Assembly: GCA_027024125.1 (NCBI GenBank)
Contig: JALVSV010000328.1
Span: 4,402-33,207 of the forward strand
DNA length: 28,806 nucleotides
Direction of reading: 5' to 3'
Source of the DNA: Methylothermaceae bacterium
Lineage (GTDB): Bacteria; Pseudomonadota; Gammaproteobacteria; Methylococcales; Methylothermaceae
Of the stretch, positions 7,387-15,190 are shown piece by piece (the first letter of the stretch is position 1; each line of letters opens with the position of its first letter). The notes beneath the pieces were generated by a model. That model did not search any database. It had not been told where the DNA came from and was given only the letters and a program-made list of their open reading frames with translations. Position numbers and translations under genes: made by a program.

Positions 7387-9417
7387 TCATTTGGAACCGG
7401 AAGGCAGAGTCTTGTCTGCTGACAGGCAAGTCATTGTCACCGGCAGTGTGGTGGGCTCAACCCCTGCTTTCGGTGGATTCCACCGTCGGATGGCACCATC
7501 CATCCATTGGAACAAGGAGCTGGCAAACGAGGTTTCGATGCGTTCGAAATAAATCCTGGCGGCATTGACCACCACGAAAACCGAACTGACATGATGAAGC
7601 ATGGCCGCAAAGATGGGATTGAGGAAGCCCACCGTGGCAAGCCCCAGGCCGATGGCATTGAACCCTACGGCCCAGGTGTAGTTTTCCCGGATGATATCGA
7701 TCATCTTATGGCTGAGTCCCAAAATGGTGAGCAGATCCCGGGCATCCTGCTTCAGGATCACAACATCAGAGGATAGGATGGCCAGATTCACGTTCTTATG
7801 CCCTCCAATGGCGATACCGACATTCGCTGCGGCCAGAGCCGGTGCATCATTGACTCCGTCACCGACCATCGCCACCTTGCCTGATGCTTGGTATTTTCTG
7901 ACCAGGGTCACCTTTTCGGCGGGTGTGCAATTGAAAACACACTCGTCGGCACCAATATATTCAGCAACCCTCCTTGCCTCCCGTTCTTCATTGTCTCCGG
8001 TGGCGAGAATCACTCTTTGGATACCGTTGGAATGGATCATATCAGCCAGATTTTTCATTTCCGACCAGATGATGTCGCGGATGATGATGGCACCTCTGAT
8101 CTCGCCCTCCAGCGCTATCCAAATCGCCCTGCCACTATATGAAGTCTCCTTCGGTATCGTTATGCCGTGCTGAACCAGTGTATCCTCACTACCGATCAGC
8201 ACTTCCTGCGTCCCTACCCGGCCCTTGATGCCGCGACCGGGCAGATCCTCGGCATGATCCACCGGGGAAAATCCGTCAACGCCCCTCTCTTTGGCAAACC
8301 GTACAATGGAGCGGGCGATAGGGTGGTCAAAGCGGACTTCCAAAGATGCTGCCAGCTGCAACAGTTCAGTCTCAGGCACACCTAAGGCAATGATCTGACT
8401 GACCTCCGGCTCGGCAGAAGTCACCGTTCCTGTTTTGTCCAGAATCATGGTATCGACATCATGAAGTGTTTCCAGTGGCTCGCCACCCCGGGCCAGAATG
8501 TTTTCCCGGGCAAGACGGCCGATGGTGGCTGCAAATGCAGTCGGCGTCGCCAGTGCCCAGGCGCACGGGCAGGTGACCGCCAGTGCCGTGGCCATCAGGT
8601 GCAGGTCACCGGTGACGAAAAGCAGCAGAAAGGCATAGCCGGTGACCGATACCAATAACCATTGCACCGTCCTGTCGGCGCGCTGTTGCAATTCTGATTT
8701 CTTTTCCAGGCTGGCCTTGATTTCCCTGCTGATCACACTGAGAAATGCCTCGTCACCGTCCTTATCCGCCTTGATCAATATCGGGGCGGTCAAATTCAAC
8801 GTGCCCGACACCACAAGGTCTCCGGGACCTCTGGTCACGGGGAAAGGTTCTCCGGTCACAAACGATTCATCTATCGAGGTTTTGTTGTCCTCGATCACGC
8901 CATCCACAGGAATCATTGCTCCCTTGGGCACCAGGACGCGTTCTCCCTGATGAACTTCGGAGATAGCGACTTCCTTGATCTGACCGTCTTCCATCACCTG
9001 TGCGGTCTGTTGGCCCTGTTCAATCAGGCTCTCAATCTTCTCACGGTTCTTTCTGATGATAGTGAAGGAGATGAACAACCCCAGGCCGATGAACCAGGCC
9101 ACCATGGCGCCGCTCAAGGGCTCGCCATCGATGAGCGTCACGACCATGACCAGCACGATCAGCAGCTCGGCTGAAATCTTGTGCATCAGCAAGGCTTTCT
9201 TCAGAAAAGCCTCCAGATACAAACCGAGGCAGAACAGATAGAAAGGCAACCCCAGCCAGTAGAAAGCGGGTTTGTCATAGAGTGCATCAATCGCGAAAAA
9301 CAGGACCGGGATGGCCGCGGCAATCACCCGCAGCAACATGACGTCATGGCGGGGACTAAATTTCAGGATTTCGGCATCAAAGCGATCAAAGTAGGGTTTC
9401 AATGGTGCAGTTTGCAT
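7387..9417 (-). CDS. P1B-type heavy-metal (probably copper) ATPase lacking an N-terminal HMA domain
   Basis: A 676-residue heavy-metal translocating P-type ATPase. Visible motifs: actuator domain SFVTGEPFPV (TGE 188-190), membrane metal site TCPCAWALATPTA (CPC 283-285), phosphorylation site DKTGT 327-331, nucleotide-binding HP at 365-366 (FDHPIA) and hinge MVGDGVNDAPAL. The membrane helices contain FNAIGLGLA and MLHHVSSVFVVVNAARI. The last helix keeps the Ser pair seen in Cu(I) pumps (family pattern MxxSS) but has HHV before it, and it lacks the Asp of Zn/Cd pumps. Copper export is therefore the best guess. Most such pumps begin with one or more GMxCxxC domains; here there is none, and the only HMA domain is in the neighbouring gene at 9489-10535. 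An inner-membrane location is expected. It is co-oriented with and 71 bases after that neighbour. Confidence 0.93.
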   Translation of the reverse strand: MQTAPLKPYFDRFDAEILKFSPRHDVMLLRVIAAAIPVLFFAIDALYDKPAFYWLGLPFYLFCLGLYLEAFLKKALLMHKISAELLIVLVMVVTLIDGEPLSGAMVAWFIGLGLFISFTIIRKNREKIESLIEQGQQTAQVMEDGQIKEVAISEVHQGERVLVPKGAMIPVDGVIEDNKTSIDESFVTGEPFPVTRGPGDLVVSGTLNLTAPILIKADKDGDEAFLSVISREIKASLEKKSELQQRADRTVQWLLVSVTGYAFLLLFVTGDLHLMATALAVTCPCAWALATPTAFAATIGRLARENILARGGEPLETLHDVDTMILDKTGTVTSAEPEVSQIIALGVPETELLQLAASLEVRFDHPIARSIVRFAKERGVDGFSPVDHAEDLPGRGIKGRVGTQEVLIGSEDTLVQHGITIPKETSYSGRAIWIALEGEIRGAIIIRDIIWSEMKNLADMIHSNGIQRVILATGDNEEREARRVAEYIGADECVFNCTPAEKVTLVRKYQASGKVAMVGDGVNDAPALAAANVGIAIGGHKNVNLAILSSDVVILKQDARDLLTILGLSHKMIDIIRENYTWAVGFNAIGLGLATVGFLNPIFAAMLHHVSSVFVVVNAARIYFERIETSFASSLFQWMDGAIRRWNPPKAGVEPTTLPVTMTCLSADKTLPSGSK

Positions 9418-9488
9418 GGCTTGTACCTCGGGTTGATTGGCTTTATCAGCGGGAAAGTTGTTTCCTGCCGGATAAGAAAATCATTCGT

Positions 9489-10535
9489 TTAATATATGTG
9501 GATCCTCTTTTGCACCTGCTGCCACAAAGGGTGCAAATAGTCGATGGCATGACTCTTCTCCAACCCTTTGGCAATCATGATGATCCCGAGGGTAATGACC
9601 AAAATGCCGGACAGACGGAAGAAATTGCGCATAATCCGCCCAGACAAAAAACTCGCGAACAGACCAAAGCCCAGCAGGGCAGGCAGGGTTCCAATGCCAA
9701 ACAGGAACATGATCTTGGCCCCCTCCCATGGATTGGCACTGCCAGCAGCCAGCATATACATCGCCTGCAGGGGGCCGCAGGCGAACATGAAGCCAGTGAA
9801 AAAACCTATCAGAAAGGGATGACGAGTCCGACGCCGGGCTGGGGTCAGCACCTTCTCCAGCGCTTTGGGCTGACGAAACATGATTCGCCGGAACCAGGCC
9901 AAAACCCCTAACATATTCAGGCCAAAACCGACCAGAAACAACCCGGCGATCAAAGCAGTGAGCCCACGAATCATCGGGGTAAAACTGACCAGCGCCCCCA
10001 GAGAGCCGAACAGAGCGCCAAAGAGGGTATAGGACAGCGTCTTGCCAACGCCATAAAAGAGATGGGCCAGATAGGGGGAACGACCCGACTGCAGGGCGGC
10101 CTGAGTGTAACTGAGCACGAAGCCGCCACACATACCGACACAGTGAAAACCGGTGACGAACCCCACGGTCAAAACCAGCACATCACTTGTACCGGGCCCT
10201 AACTTCGGCAGGGCCAGGGCATGTCCATAATGGCGGGCGGAGTAGATCAGTCCTGCAAGAACAGCAAGACCCAAGAGAGACACCAAAATCCGCAGCCATG
10301 GGTTTGCCGCTTTTTTCCCTTGAAGCGCACAGGAATAGCCCTTGGGTTCAATGGCCTTGCAAATCGTCTCCAGAGAGCAAAATTCGGGATCGTAACGCAC
10401 CGATAGTGTTCCATCGATGAAGCGGGCGTGTACCTCACTGACACCTTGCAATGCACCCACGGTCTCTTCGATCACCGTTTCGCAACCGCGACAGTGCATG
10501 CCCGTGACTTTTATCAGGGCTGATTCTTCAGCCAT
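9489..10535 (-). CDS. HMA domain fused to a DsbD_2/TauE-like (UreH-type) membrane domain
   Basis: A 348-residue protein. Residues 1-66 form a heavy-metal-associated domain with the metal motif GMHCRGC (C15, C18). From about residue 80 onward there is a six-helix membrane domain of the DsbD_2 / 'sulfite exporter TauE/SafE' annotation group, with the signature GFHCVGMCGGFVLSYTQ. Such fusions are usually found next to copper P-type ATPases and cbb3 oxidase genes; sulfite export is an annotation label and not supported here. Inference: it delivers copper to, or assists, the ATPase encoded downstream, which has lost its own HMA domain. It lies 104 bases downstream of the multicopper oxidase gene. 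The ribosome binding site before the ATG at 10535 is weak (GGATTGGATTCC). Confidence 0.9.
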   Translation of the reverse strand: MAEESALIKVTGMHCRGCETVIEETVGALQGVSEVHARFIDGTLSVRYDPEFCSLETICKAIEPKGYSCALQGKKAANPWLRILVSLLGLAVLAGLIYSARHYGHALALPKLGPGTSDVLVLTVGFVTGFHCVGMCGGFVLSYTQAALQSGRSPYLAHLFYGVGKTLSYTLFGALFGSLGALVSFTPMIRGLTALIAGLFLVGFGLNMLGVLAWFRRIMFRQPKALEKVLTPARRRTRHPFLIGFFTGFMFACGPLQAMYMLAAGSANPWEGAKIMFLFGIGTLPALLGFGLFASFLSGRIMRNFFRLSGILVITLGIIMIAKGLEKSHAIDYLHPLWQQVQKRIHIY

Positions 10536-10639
10536 GTGGAATCCAATCCAGATTTTTAGAATTCACTACATTAGCAAATTATCATCTGCATAAATATGGT
10601 TTTTTGACTTCGAAGGGGTCGGCCACAGATAAATTGTGC

Positions 10640-12229
10640 TCAATACACCAGGAAATCCCGCATCATTCCCAAATCTTCATGCTCAAGATTGTGGCAGTGA
10701 TACATGAAGCGGCCTTTGAAATCATCAAACCGTTTCAGCAAAGTCACTTTTTCCCCTGGCATGACCAACACCGTGTCCTTCCACCCACTGTCCAGCAGTC
10801 CGGCGCTGACCGTCTCGTAGGCATTCCCAAAGCGGCGATGGATCGAACGTTTTATGATTTGGAAGGGTTCGCCGTGTATATGCATGGGATGAGGCATCCT
10901 CATCCCGTGACCTACCCCAAAACCATTATCGAATTCGATGATCTGTAAAGTGTTGAGAGGGATGCGTTCCCACGGCGCCACATCATCCATCCCATAGGAC
11001 AGCCCATTGAGCAAGGCCGACATATGCCGCATGGACAGGGTGATGGTCCGGGACTTTGAGGAATTGGCGGCATCACCCAGGCGCAGGGGAGTGATGGAGG
11101 AAAGCCGGGTTGGCAAATGGCTGTCCCCGCTCTCCTGGCGGGTGATTCGAAACCTGAACAGAGGGTAATCGCTTCCGAGTGGAAGAACTGAGCCTGACAT
11201 CATGCCACCGCCCCGCATTCCTCCCATCATCCTGCCACCCATTCCGCCCATCATTCCATGGCCGGTTGTGAAAGGAAGGCTGCGCATAACCCGTTCACTG
11301 CCCAGCTTGTGCCCCTTGAAATCGACCCACACATCAATCCGCTCTCCGGGAGCCAACATCACGAACGGTCTTGATTCAGGCCTTTCCAGCAGCCCCCCGT
11401 CGTTGCCGATGACAATCAAGGGACTTCCATCGTCCCAGCCAAGCTTGTAGATCCTGGAATTGGAACCGTTCAGCACACGCAGACGGTAGACACGCGTAGC
11501 CACAGAAAAAGTGGCATTCGCGGTGCCATTGATGATGATCCGGTTACCCAGGAACCCCCGCATTCGGGTCATCATATGGCTGGAGTATTGAAATTGATTG
11601 CGGCGGTCAAGACTGCGGTCCTGAATCACGATGGGCAGCTCATAAGCACCGGAAGGCAGACCCAGGGCCATCTCCTCCTCATCTTCCACCAACATCATGC
11701 CGGCGAGTCCCCGATAGACGTGTTTCGCCGTGACCCAATGGGGATGCGGATGATACCAGTAGGTACCGGCGCGGTTGAGGATTTCGAATTCGTAGGCAAA
11801 CGTTTCCCCCGGACCGATCGCATACATCGGATGTCCGTCCATCACTGCCGGAACATGCAAACCGTGCCAGTGCACCACACTATCCTCGGGAAGCTCGTTG
11901 CGAAACCGGATCCGTACCCTCTGCCCCCGGCGGAACCGCAGCAGGGGCCCAAGATAACTGCCAGACATGGGAGTGAGGCAATTCTCCGGTCCCTTGAGGA
12001 CCTGACCAAAGAATTTCCAGACATGCGTCCTCGGCCCTTTGAAAAGTGGCAGGTCAGTGGGGCGTGCAGTCAGTTCCACATCCACATCGGGATGAAAATT
12101 TGGCGACACCGGGCGCGGGCTCCCTCCACCGGTCGCAAAGATCAATCGTGGGAACGTCCCGGCAGCCAATATTCCCAATCCAAGGGATTGGATCAATCTA
12201 CGCCTTGTGTGATCGATGGGTTGACTCAT
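10640..12229 (-). CDS. Tat-exported multicopper oxidase (CueO/CopA-like)
   Basis: A 529-residue protein from the ATG at 12229, which has GGAGGG seven bases upstream; a longer frame begins 11 codons earlier but has no such site. The N terminus carries a twin-arginine signal (TRRRLIQSLGLGILAAG), so it is exported folded to the periplasm. All four copper-ligand motifs of the family are present: HWHGLHVP, WYHPHPHW, HPMHIHGEP and the type 1 segment HCHNLEHEDLGMM. A Met/Gly-rich loop (MMGGMGGRMMGGMRGGGMM, nucleotides about 11195-11270) resembles the methionine-rich insert of CueO that binds Cu(I). The expected role is oxidation of Cu(I) to Cu(II) in the periplasm. It is the first gene of the minus-strand metal cluster, followed by the HMA-DsbD_2 protein and the P1B ATPase. 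The C terminus is complete. Confidence 0.95.
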   Translation of the reverse strand: MSQPIDHTRRRLIQSLGLGILAAGTFPRLIFATGGGSPRPVSPNFHPDVDVELTARPTDLPLFKGPRTHVWKFFGQVLKGPENCLTPMSGSYLGPLLRFRRGQRVRIRFRNELPEDSVVHWHGLHVPAVMDGHPMYAIGPGETFAYEFEILNRAGTYWYHPHPHWVTAKHVYRGLAGMMLVEDEEEMALGLPSGAYELPIVIQDRSLDRRNQFQYSSHMMTRMRGFLGNRIIINGTANATFSVATRVYRLRVLNGSNSRIYKLGWDDGSPLIVIGNDGGLLERPESRPFVMLAPGERIDVWVDFKGHKLGSERVMRSLPFTTGHGMMGGMGGRMMGGMRGGGMMSGSVLPLGSDYPLFRFRITRQESGDSHLPTRLSSITPLRLGDAANSSKSRTITLSMRHMSALLNGLSYGMDDVAPWERIPLNTLQIIEFDNGFGVGHGMRMPHPMHIHGEPFQIIKRSIHRRFGNAYETVSAGLLDSGWKDTVLVMPGEKVTLLKRFDDFKGRFMYHCHNLEHEDLGMMRDFLVY

Positions 12230-12273
12230 GCAGATGCCCTCCAATTTAAAGTTGGCTCTCAATACCTTATTGC

Positions 12274-12302
12274 AATATAACTTCTTTCTTATATATTGTC
12301 AC
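12274..12302 (-). promoter_or_regulatory. Sigma70-type promoter for the multicopper oxidase operon
   Basis: On the minus strand there is GTGACA (-35, five of six matches to consensus), a 17-base spacer and TATATT (-10, five of six), ending about 45 bases before the ATG at 12229. Spacing and match are good. I did not find a CueR/CopR-type dyad between the two boxes, so copper control is not shown by the sequence. Confidence 0.5.
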
Positions 12303-12399
12303 TGCAGAATTCCGGAGACTCTGACCAAGGCCCTCCAAAAATGGCAACATCCCTTTCCACTCACCCCCATCAATCATCAGCGAGGTATTCCATGGAGCA

Positions 12400-12816
12400 G
12401 AATCCAATGAAGAAAAAAAATAATTGCAAGTTTTGAATGCTGCGCGTCATAGTTTGCCGGGGTTTGGTATTCGATGGACGAATGTCGGCGGAAACATATT
12501 GACTGCCCCGATCATGGTGAACCAGGAACGCTTTGGGTGGGCGACATTTTAAGATATCCCGCTCCTCCTTCAGTCGGGCGTTTTCCTTCTTCAAGCGTTT
12601 GAGCTCGTCATAAGGATGCTCATCGCTGACTTTCTGTACCACCTGCTCGCTGCGATGATAGTTGCTGATCCAGGTATGCAAGGTGTTGCAGTTGATGCCT
12701 AACTCACGCGCCGTCTGGGTAATCGGCTGATTCGTCTCTACTGCCAGTTTGACAGCGGATTCTCTGAATTCAGCCGTGCATATATTTGCTTTCTTTTTCT
12801 CGCTCACTAGACACAC
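12400..12816 (-). pseudogene. Decayed IS3-family transposase (OrfA joined to remnants of OrfB)
   Basis: The first about 85 codons are a good IS3-type OrfA: a helix-turn-helix (EFRESAVKLAVETNQPITQ..., ARELGINCNTLHTWI) and the basic leucine-zipper part (ELKRLKKENARLKEERDILK). The frame then jumps directly into FLVHHDRGSQYVSADI, which is the integrase (DDE) region of OrfB around its second Asp. In another frame (about 12430-12480) comes a piece like EYQTPANYD that matches the OrfB C terminus. So at least two internal deletions removed most of OrfB, including the other catalytic residues. The product cannot transpose. The sequence TTTCCGGACACACTGG near 12850 resembles a terminal region of this IS group, but no matching right end was found. 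Confidence 0.8.
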
Positions 12817-13226
12817 TCCTCTGTTGTCAGTTCTCTTTTACCAGTGTGTCCGGAAAGGTCTAGCCCCCTCACTTGTACAGTGGGTTCAGATCCATTGCAC
12901 TTCTCCGAAGGTTGGGGCACACTCAAGAACGTGCGGAGCGGCCCGGGGGCGCCAATCCCAGGACTGCCGGCAACGCCTGCGGCTCGTTTTAATGGGGGCT
13001 GTCAGACGGATGGCAATCCAGGCAGAATCGCCACCACCCGCAGGCAATCATGGGTACGGGGGATCGGCAACGGAGCATGTTAGCAATCGCGGTCGCGATG
13101 CCATCAAAATATTGAACGACCTCCTACCCCAGCCGCTCCGCACACCCCATATGATCTTCCATGATCTGGGGTGCCAAGGGTTCATCGGTGTTAGTGGTAT
13201 GTTGGTTCAGTTCGTGAAAGCTGGGA
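12817..13226. other. Gene-less stretch between the IS remnant and the secreted protein gene
   Basis: About 410 bases in which I recognise no gene. Open frames exist on the plus strand (for example 12844-13083), but they have no ribosome binding site and no recognisable protein pattern. A stem CACCCCA/TGGGGTG (13143-13149 with 13167-13173) may protect the 3' end of the minus-strand transcript ending at 13227; it has no T-tract. The part nearest the IS remnant may contain the old IS end. Confidence 0.5.
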
Positions 13227-14531
13227 TCAGGGTTGGTCGCAGTTGAGCGCCTGATAGGAACAGCTGGGATTGTTGTCGTGCCAACCCAGGCCATAATCCC
13301 GGGAGATTTTGCACAGGGCCTCCAAGCGGTGGGCGGCACAGGTTTGGGGAATGGCTTCGTCCAGAATTCGCTGAACGATACGGTCCCTATCAGCGGCCTT
13401 GGAGACGAAAGTCGATTCGCGCACATACCCGGTGGTCTTGATCCAGTCATCGATCTCGGACAGGGTGTATTGCACCGCATTTTGGGTTCGTTCCGGTACA
13501 GGAGTGTAGCCGGTTTCTCGCACATGCATTGCCAGATGGGTGCCCGTTCCACAGCTCAGGGCATACCTCAGTTTATATTGATCGACAGCATTTGCCTTGG
13601 CTTCTGAATCCCGCTCGATGGCAGAGTAATCCGAGCACATGAAATGGGACAAACGGTCTCCCAACATATGCAGATAGATTCCCAGTGCCTCGACCTTACC
13701 ACTGATTTCCTGATCGTAATCCGGTTCGTAACAGGCACCGTCATCGTTTCTCTCTTCCTCGCAGGGCTTTATCTTCTGACGGAAAACATCGGTGGTTTCA
13801 TCCACCGCCACGGGTCCAAACATCGTCAGGTAAAAGTCCAATTGGGCGGGCTGGCTTTCCGGGTAACAGCTGCCGTCCGCCTGAGTGAGGCCGAAGGAAC
13901 ACAGCGTTTTCCGCTGACCAAAGGCCCAGGACCGCACATGATTCAAGGGAACTTCCCAATCGGCAAAGGGCGAACTTCCCGGCTGATGGGCCACATCGTA
14001 ACTCAGGCTGTGCTGTTTCACTGTATCATCCGGTTGCCGGTACCAGGGCACGAAATGAAACCAAAAACCATCGGTGTCCTTATTGGTCCGTTGAACGCCG
14101 GTGAGGTTTTCTGATTCCCATAGAAAATTTCCCTGATAATCGAAATGCCGGTAATGTCCCAGGTCGGTGGCCTGATTGGAAGCGGCCAGGATATTACTGT
14201 CTTCAGAGCTCAATCCCATCACCCGGCCCAGCAGCCATACTACGTCGAAATGCAGGCTGTTACGCCCGTGCAGTTTATACAACATATCGGCGGCCACCAG
14301 GGTTCCAAAACCCGAGACTGCACAGGAAGCCCCGCTGTTGTCACCATCGGGACCATCAGTGCAGCGCAGGTCATCGCAATTGAAAGGCCTGGGAATCAAT
14401 GCTTCGGTGTCATCCCCGGAGCTCAGCTTCTGGTAGGCGTGACAAATGTCCTCGGAAAAAGCCGCCACCGGCTCGATTGCAACCAGGTTCAGGCCAAATA
14501 CAAGGGTCAGGGAACACAGTGAACGATTCAT
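13227..14531 (-). CDS. Secreted cysteine-rich protein of unknown function with an HxxxDxxxH motif
   Basis: A 434-residue protein that I do not recognise as a named family. It has a signal peptide with likely cleavage after VAA (residue 24) and 14 cysteines in the mature part, which suggests disulfides and a periplasmic or extracellular location. Residues 288-296 read HMLGDRLSH, an H-x3-D-x3-H arrangement. An earlier segment, ASNQATDLGHYRHFD (117-131), is rich in possible ligands. This spacing resembles metal-dependent phospholipase C-like and DUF6765-type proteins (a Q/N-x-x-D segment followed later by LGxxLHxxxDxxxH). The resemblance is by eye only. AGGAG precedes the ATG at a good distance. 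It lies 57 bases downstream of the Spy/CpxP-like gene in the same orientation, so it may share that gene's control by the Cpx-like system. Confidence 0.85.
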   Translation of the reverse strand: MNRSLCSLTLVFGLNLVAIEPVAAFSEDICHAYQKLSSGDDTEALIPRPFNCDDLRCTDGPDGDNSGASCAVSGFGTLVAADMLYKLHGRNSLHFDVVWLLGRVMGLSSEDSNILAASNQATDLGHYRHFDYQGNFLWESENLTGVQRTNKDTDGFWFHFVPWYRQPDDTVKQHSLSYDVAHQPGSSPFADWEVPLNHVRSWAFGQRKTLCSFGLTQADGSCYPESQPAQLDFYLTMFGPVAVDETTDVFRQKIKPCEEERNDDGACYEPDYDQEISGKVEALGIYLHMLGDRLSHFMCSDYSAIERDSEAKANAVDQYKLRYALSCGTGTHLAMHVRETGYTPVPERTQNAVQYTLSEIDDWIKTTGYVRESTFVSKAADRDRIVQRILDEAIPQTCAAHRLEALCKISRDYGLGWHDNNPSCSYQALNCDQP

Positions 14532-14588
14532 GACATACTCCTTTTATAGATTAATTAGATTGAAAAATTACCATTCGGGGGACTTGCG

Positions 14589-15086
14589 TTATTCTTCAGG
14601 CTGCCCGATCAGATGCCCGACGAGTCTTTCCTGCAGATTTTCCAGCCAGGCGTCCAAAGACGCCTGTTGCTCGGGGGTGAGCACCACTCGTATCTGCGCC
14701 TTGACCCCTTCCTTCCATAGAATCAAGCGGGTCAACAACCTTCCCTGGGCATTGGCGATGGCTGCGATGTCGTCTTCATCCTGAACCTGTTCTTCCCGGG
14801 TCAAGGCCAGCAACCGACTCCGGTTGGCCAACATCTCGCCCACCATCATCAAGCCCGTCGGTGCCTCACTCAAAATGATGAGTTCGATCTGCCGCTGCTG
14901 TTCAGGACTTGGATCGAGTCTGGTAGCCAGATTGCTCAAGGCCGTACGCAGGCCTTGTACCTGTTCGATTCTGGTGGAAACAAAGCCTGACTCCAGACCG
15001 ACGGCGGCTGCCGGTTTCCCCAAAACGCAGCACAAGGCCACTGCAATGATATTTGTCAAGGGGTTTTTTCCTGTTTTTCGCATCAT
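14589..15086 (-). CDS. Spy/CpxP-like periplasmic protein (LTxxQ motif)
   Basis: A 165-residue protein with a signal peptide (hydrophobic stretch, likely cleavage near KPAAA, residue 28). The mature part is all-helical in character and has two LTxxQ-type motifs: LDPSPEQQRQI (57-67) and VLTPEQQ (135-141). Spy and CpxP are periplasmic chaperones or sensors that are induced by envelope stress and, for CpxP, dampen the CpxA kinase. The gene diverges from a CpxR/CpxA-like pair, and a CpxR-type box lies 72 bases before its start. That combination supports a CpxP-like feedback role rather than a pure metal-resistance role, although nearby copper genes leave the second possible. GAGG lies upstream of the tandem ATG codons (15086 and 15083). 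Confidence 0.88.
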   Translation of the reverse strand: MMRKTGKNPLTNIIAVALCCVLGKPAAAVGLESGFVSTRIEQVQGLRTALSNLATRLDPSPEQQRQIELIILSEAPTGLMMVGEMLANRSRLLALTREEQVQDEDDIAAIANAQGRLLTRLILWKEGVKAQIRVVLTPEQQASLDAWLENLQERLVGHLIGQPEE

Positions 15087-15157
15087 GGTCTAACCTCTTT
15101 CTTTGTAGGGACAACTTAAGCTTAGCGACAAGATGTTTCCCAAATTCCCTGAAAAAG

Positions 15158-15172
15158 GTAAAAAAATGTAAA
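15158..15172. promoter_or_regulatory. CpxR-type binding box (GTAAA-N5-GTAAA)
   Basis: The sequence GTAAAAAAATGTAAA is an exact match to the CpxR consensus of two GTAAA half-sites with a five-base gap. It lies in the divergent intergenic region, 72 bases before the Spy/CpxP-like start and 18 bases before the GTG of the response regulator gene. The distance fits activation of the minus-strand gene better. The A-rich context raises the chance of a random match, but the location between a CpxR-like gene and a CpxP-like gene makes it credible. Confidence 0.65.
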
Positions 15173-15190
15173 ACCTGGAGAGTAAGTGGA

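Noticed and set aside
9489..10535. Naming the HMA-DsbD_2 protein a sulfite exporter
   Set aside because: The label comes from a broad family name; the HMA domain and copper neighbours point to metal handling instead.
12260..12302. A CueR-type operator in the oxidase promoter
   Set aside because: The promoter spacer is 17 bases rather than the long spacer typical of MerR-type control, and no suitable dyad is present between the boxes.
13143..13173. Stem CACCCCA/TGGGGTG as an intrinsic terminator of the secreted protein gene
   Set aside because: There is no T-tract after it on either strand; at best it protects a 3' end.
15053..15190. A longer N terminus for the CpxR-like regulator starting at the ATG at 15053
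   Set aside because: The added residues do not resemble any receiver, the extension overlaps the divergent Spy-like gene and covers the CpxR box, and the GTG at 15191 begins exactly at the receiver.
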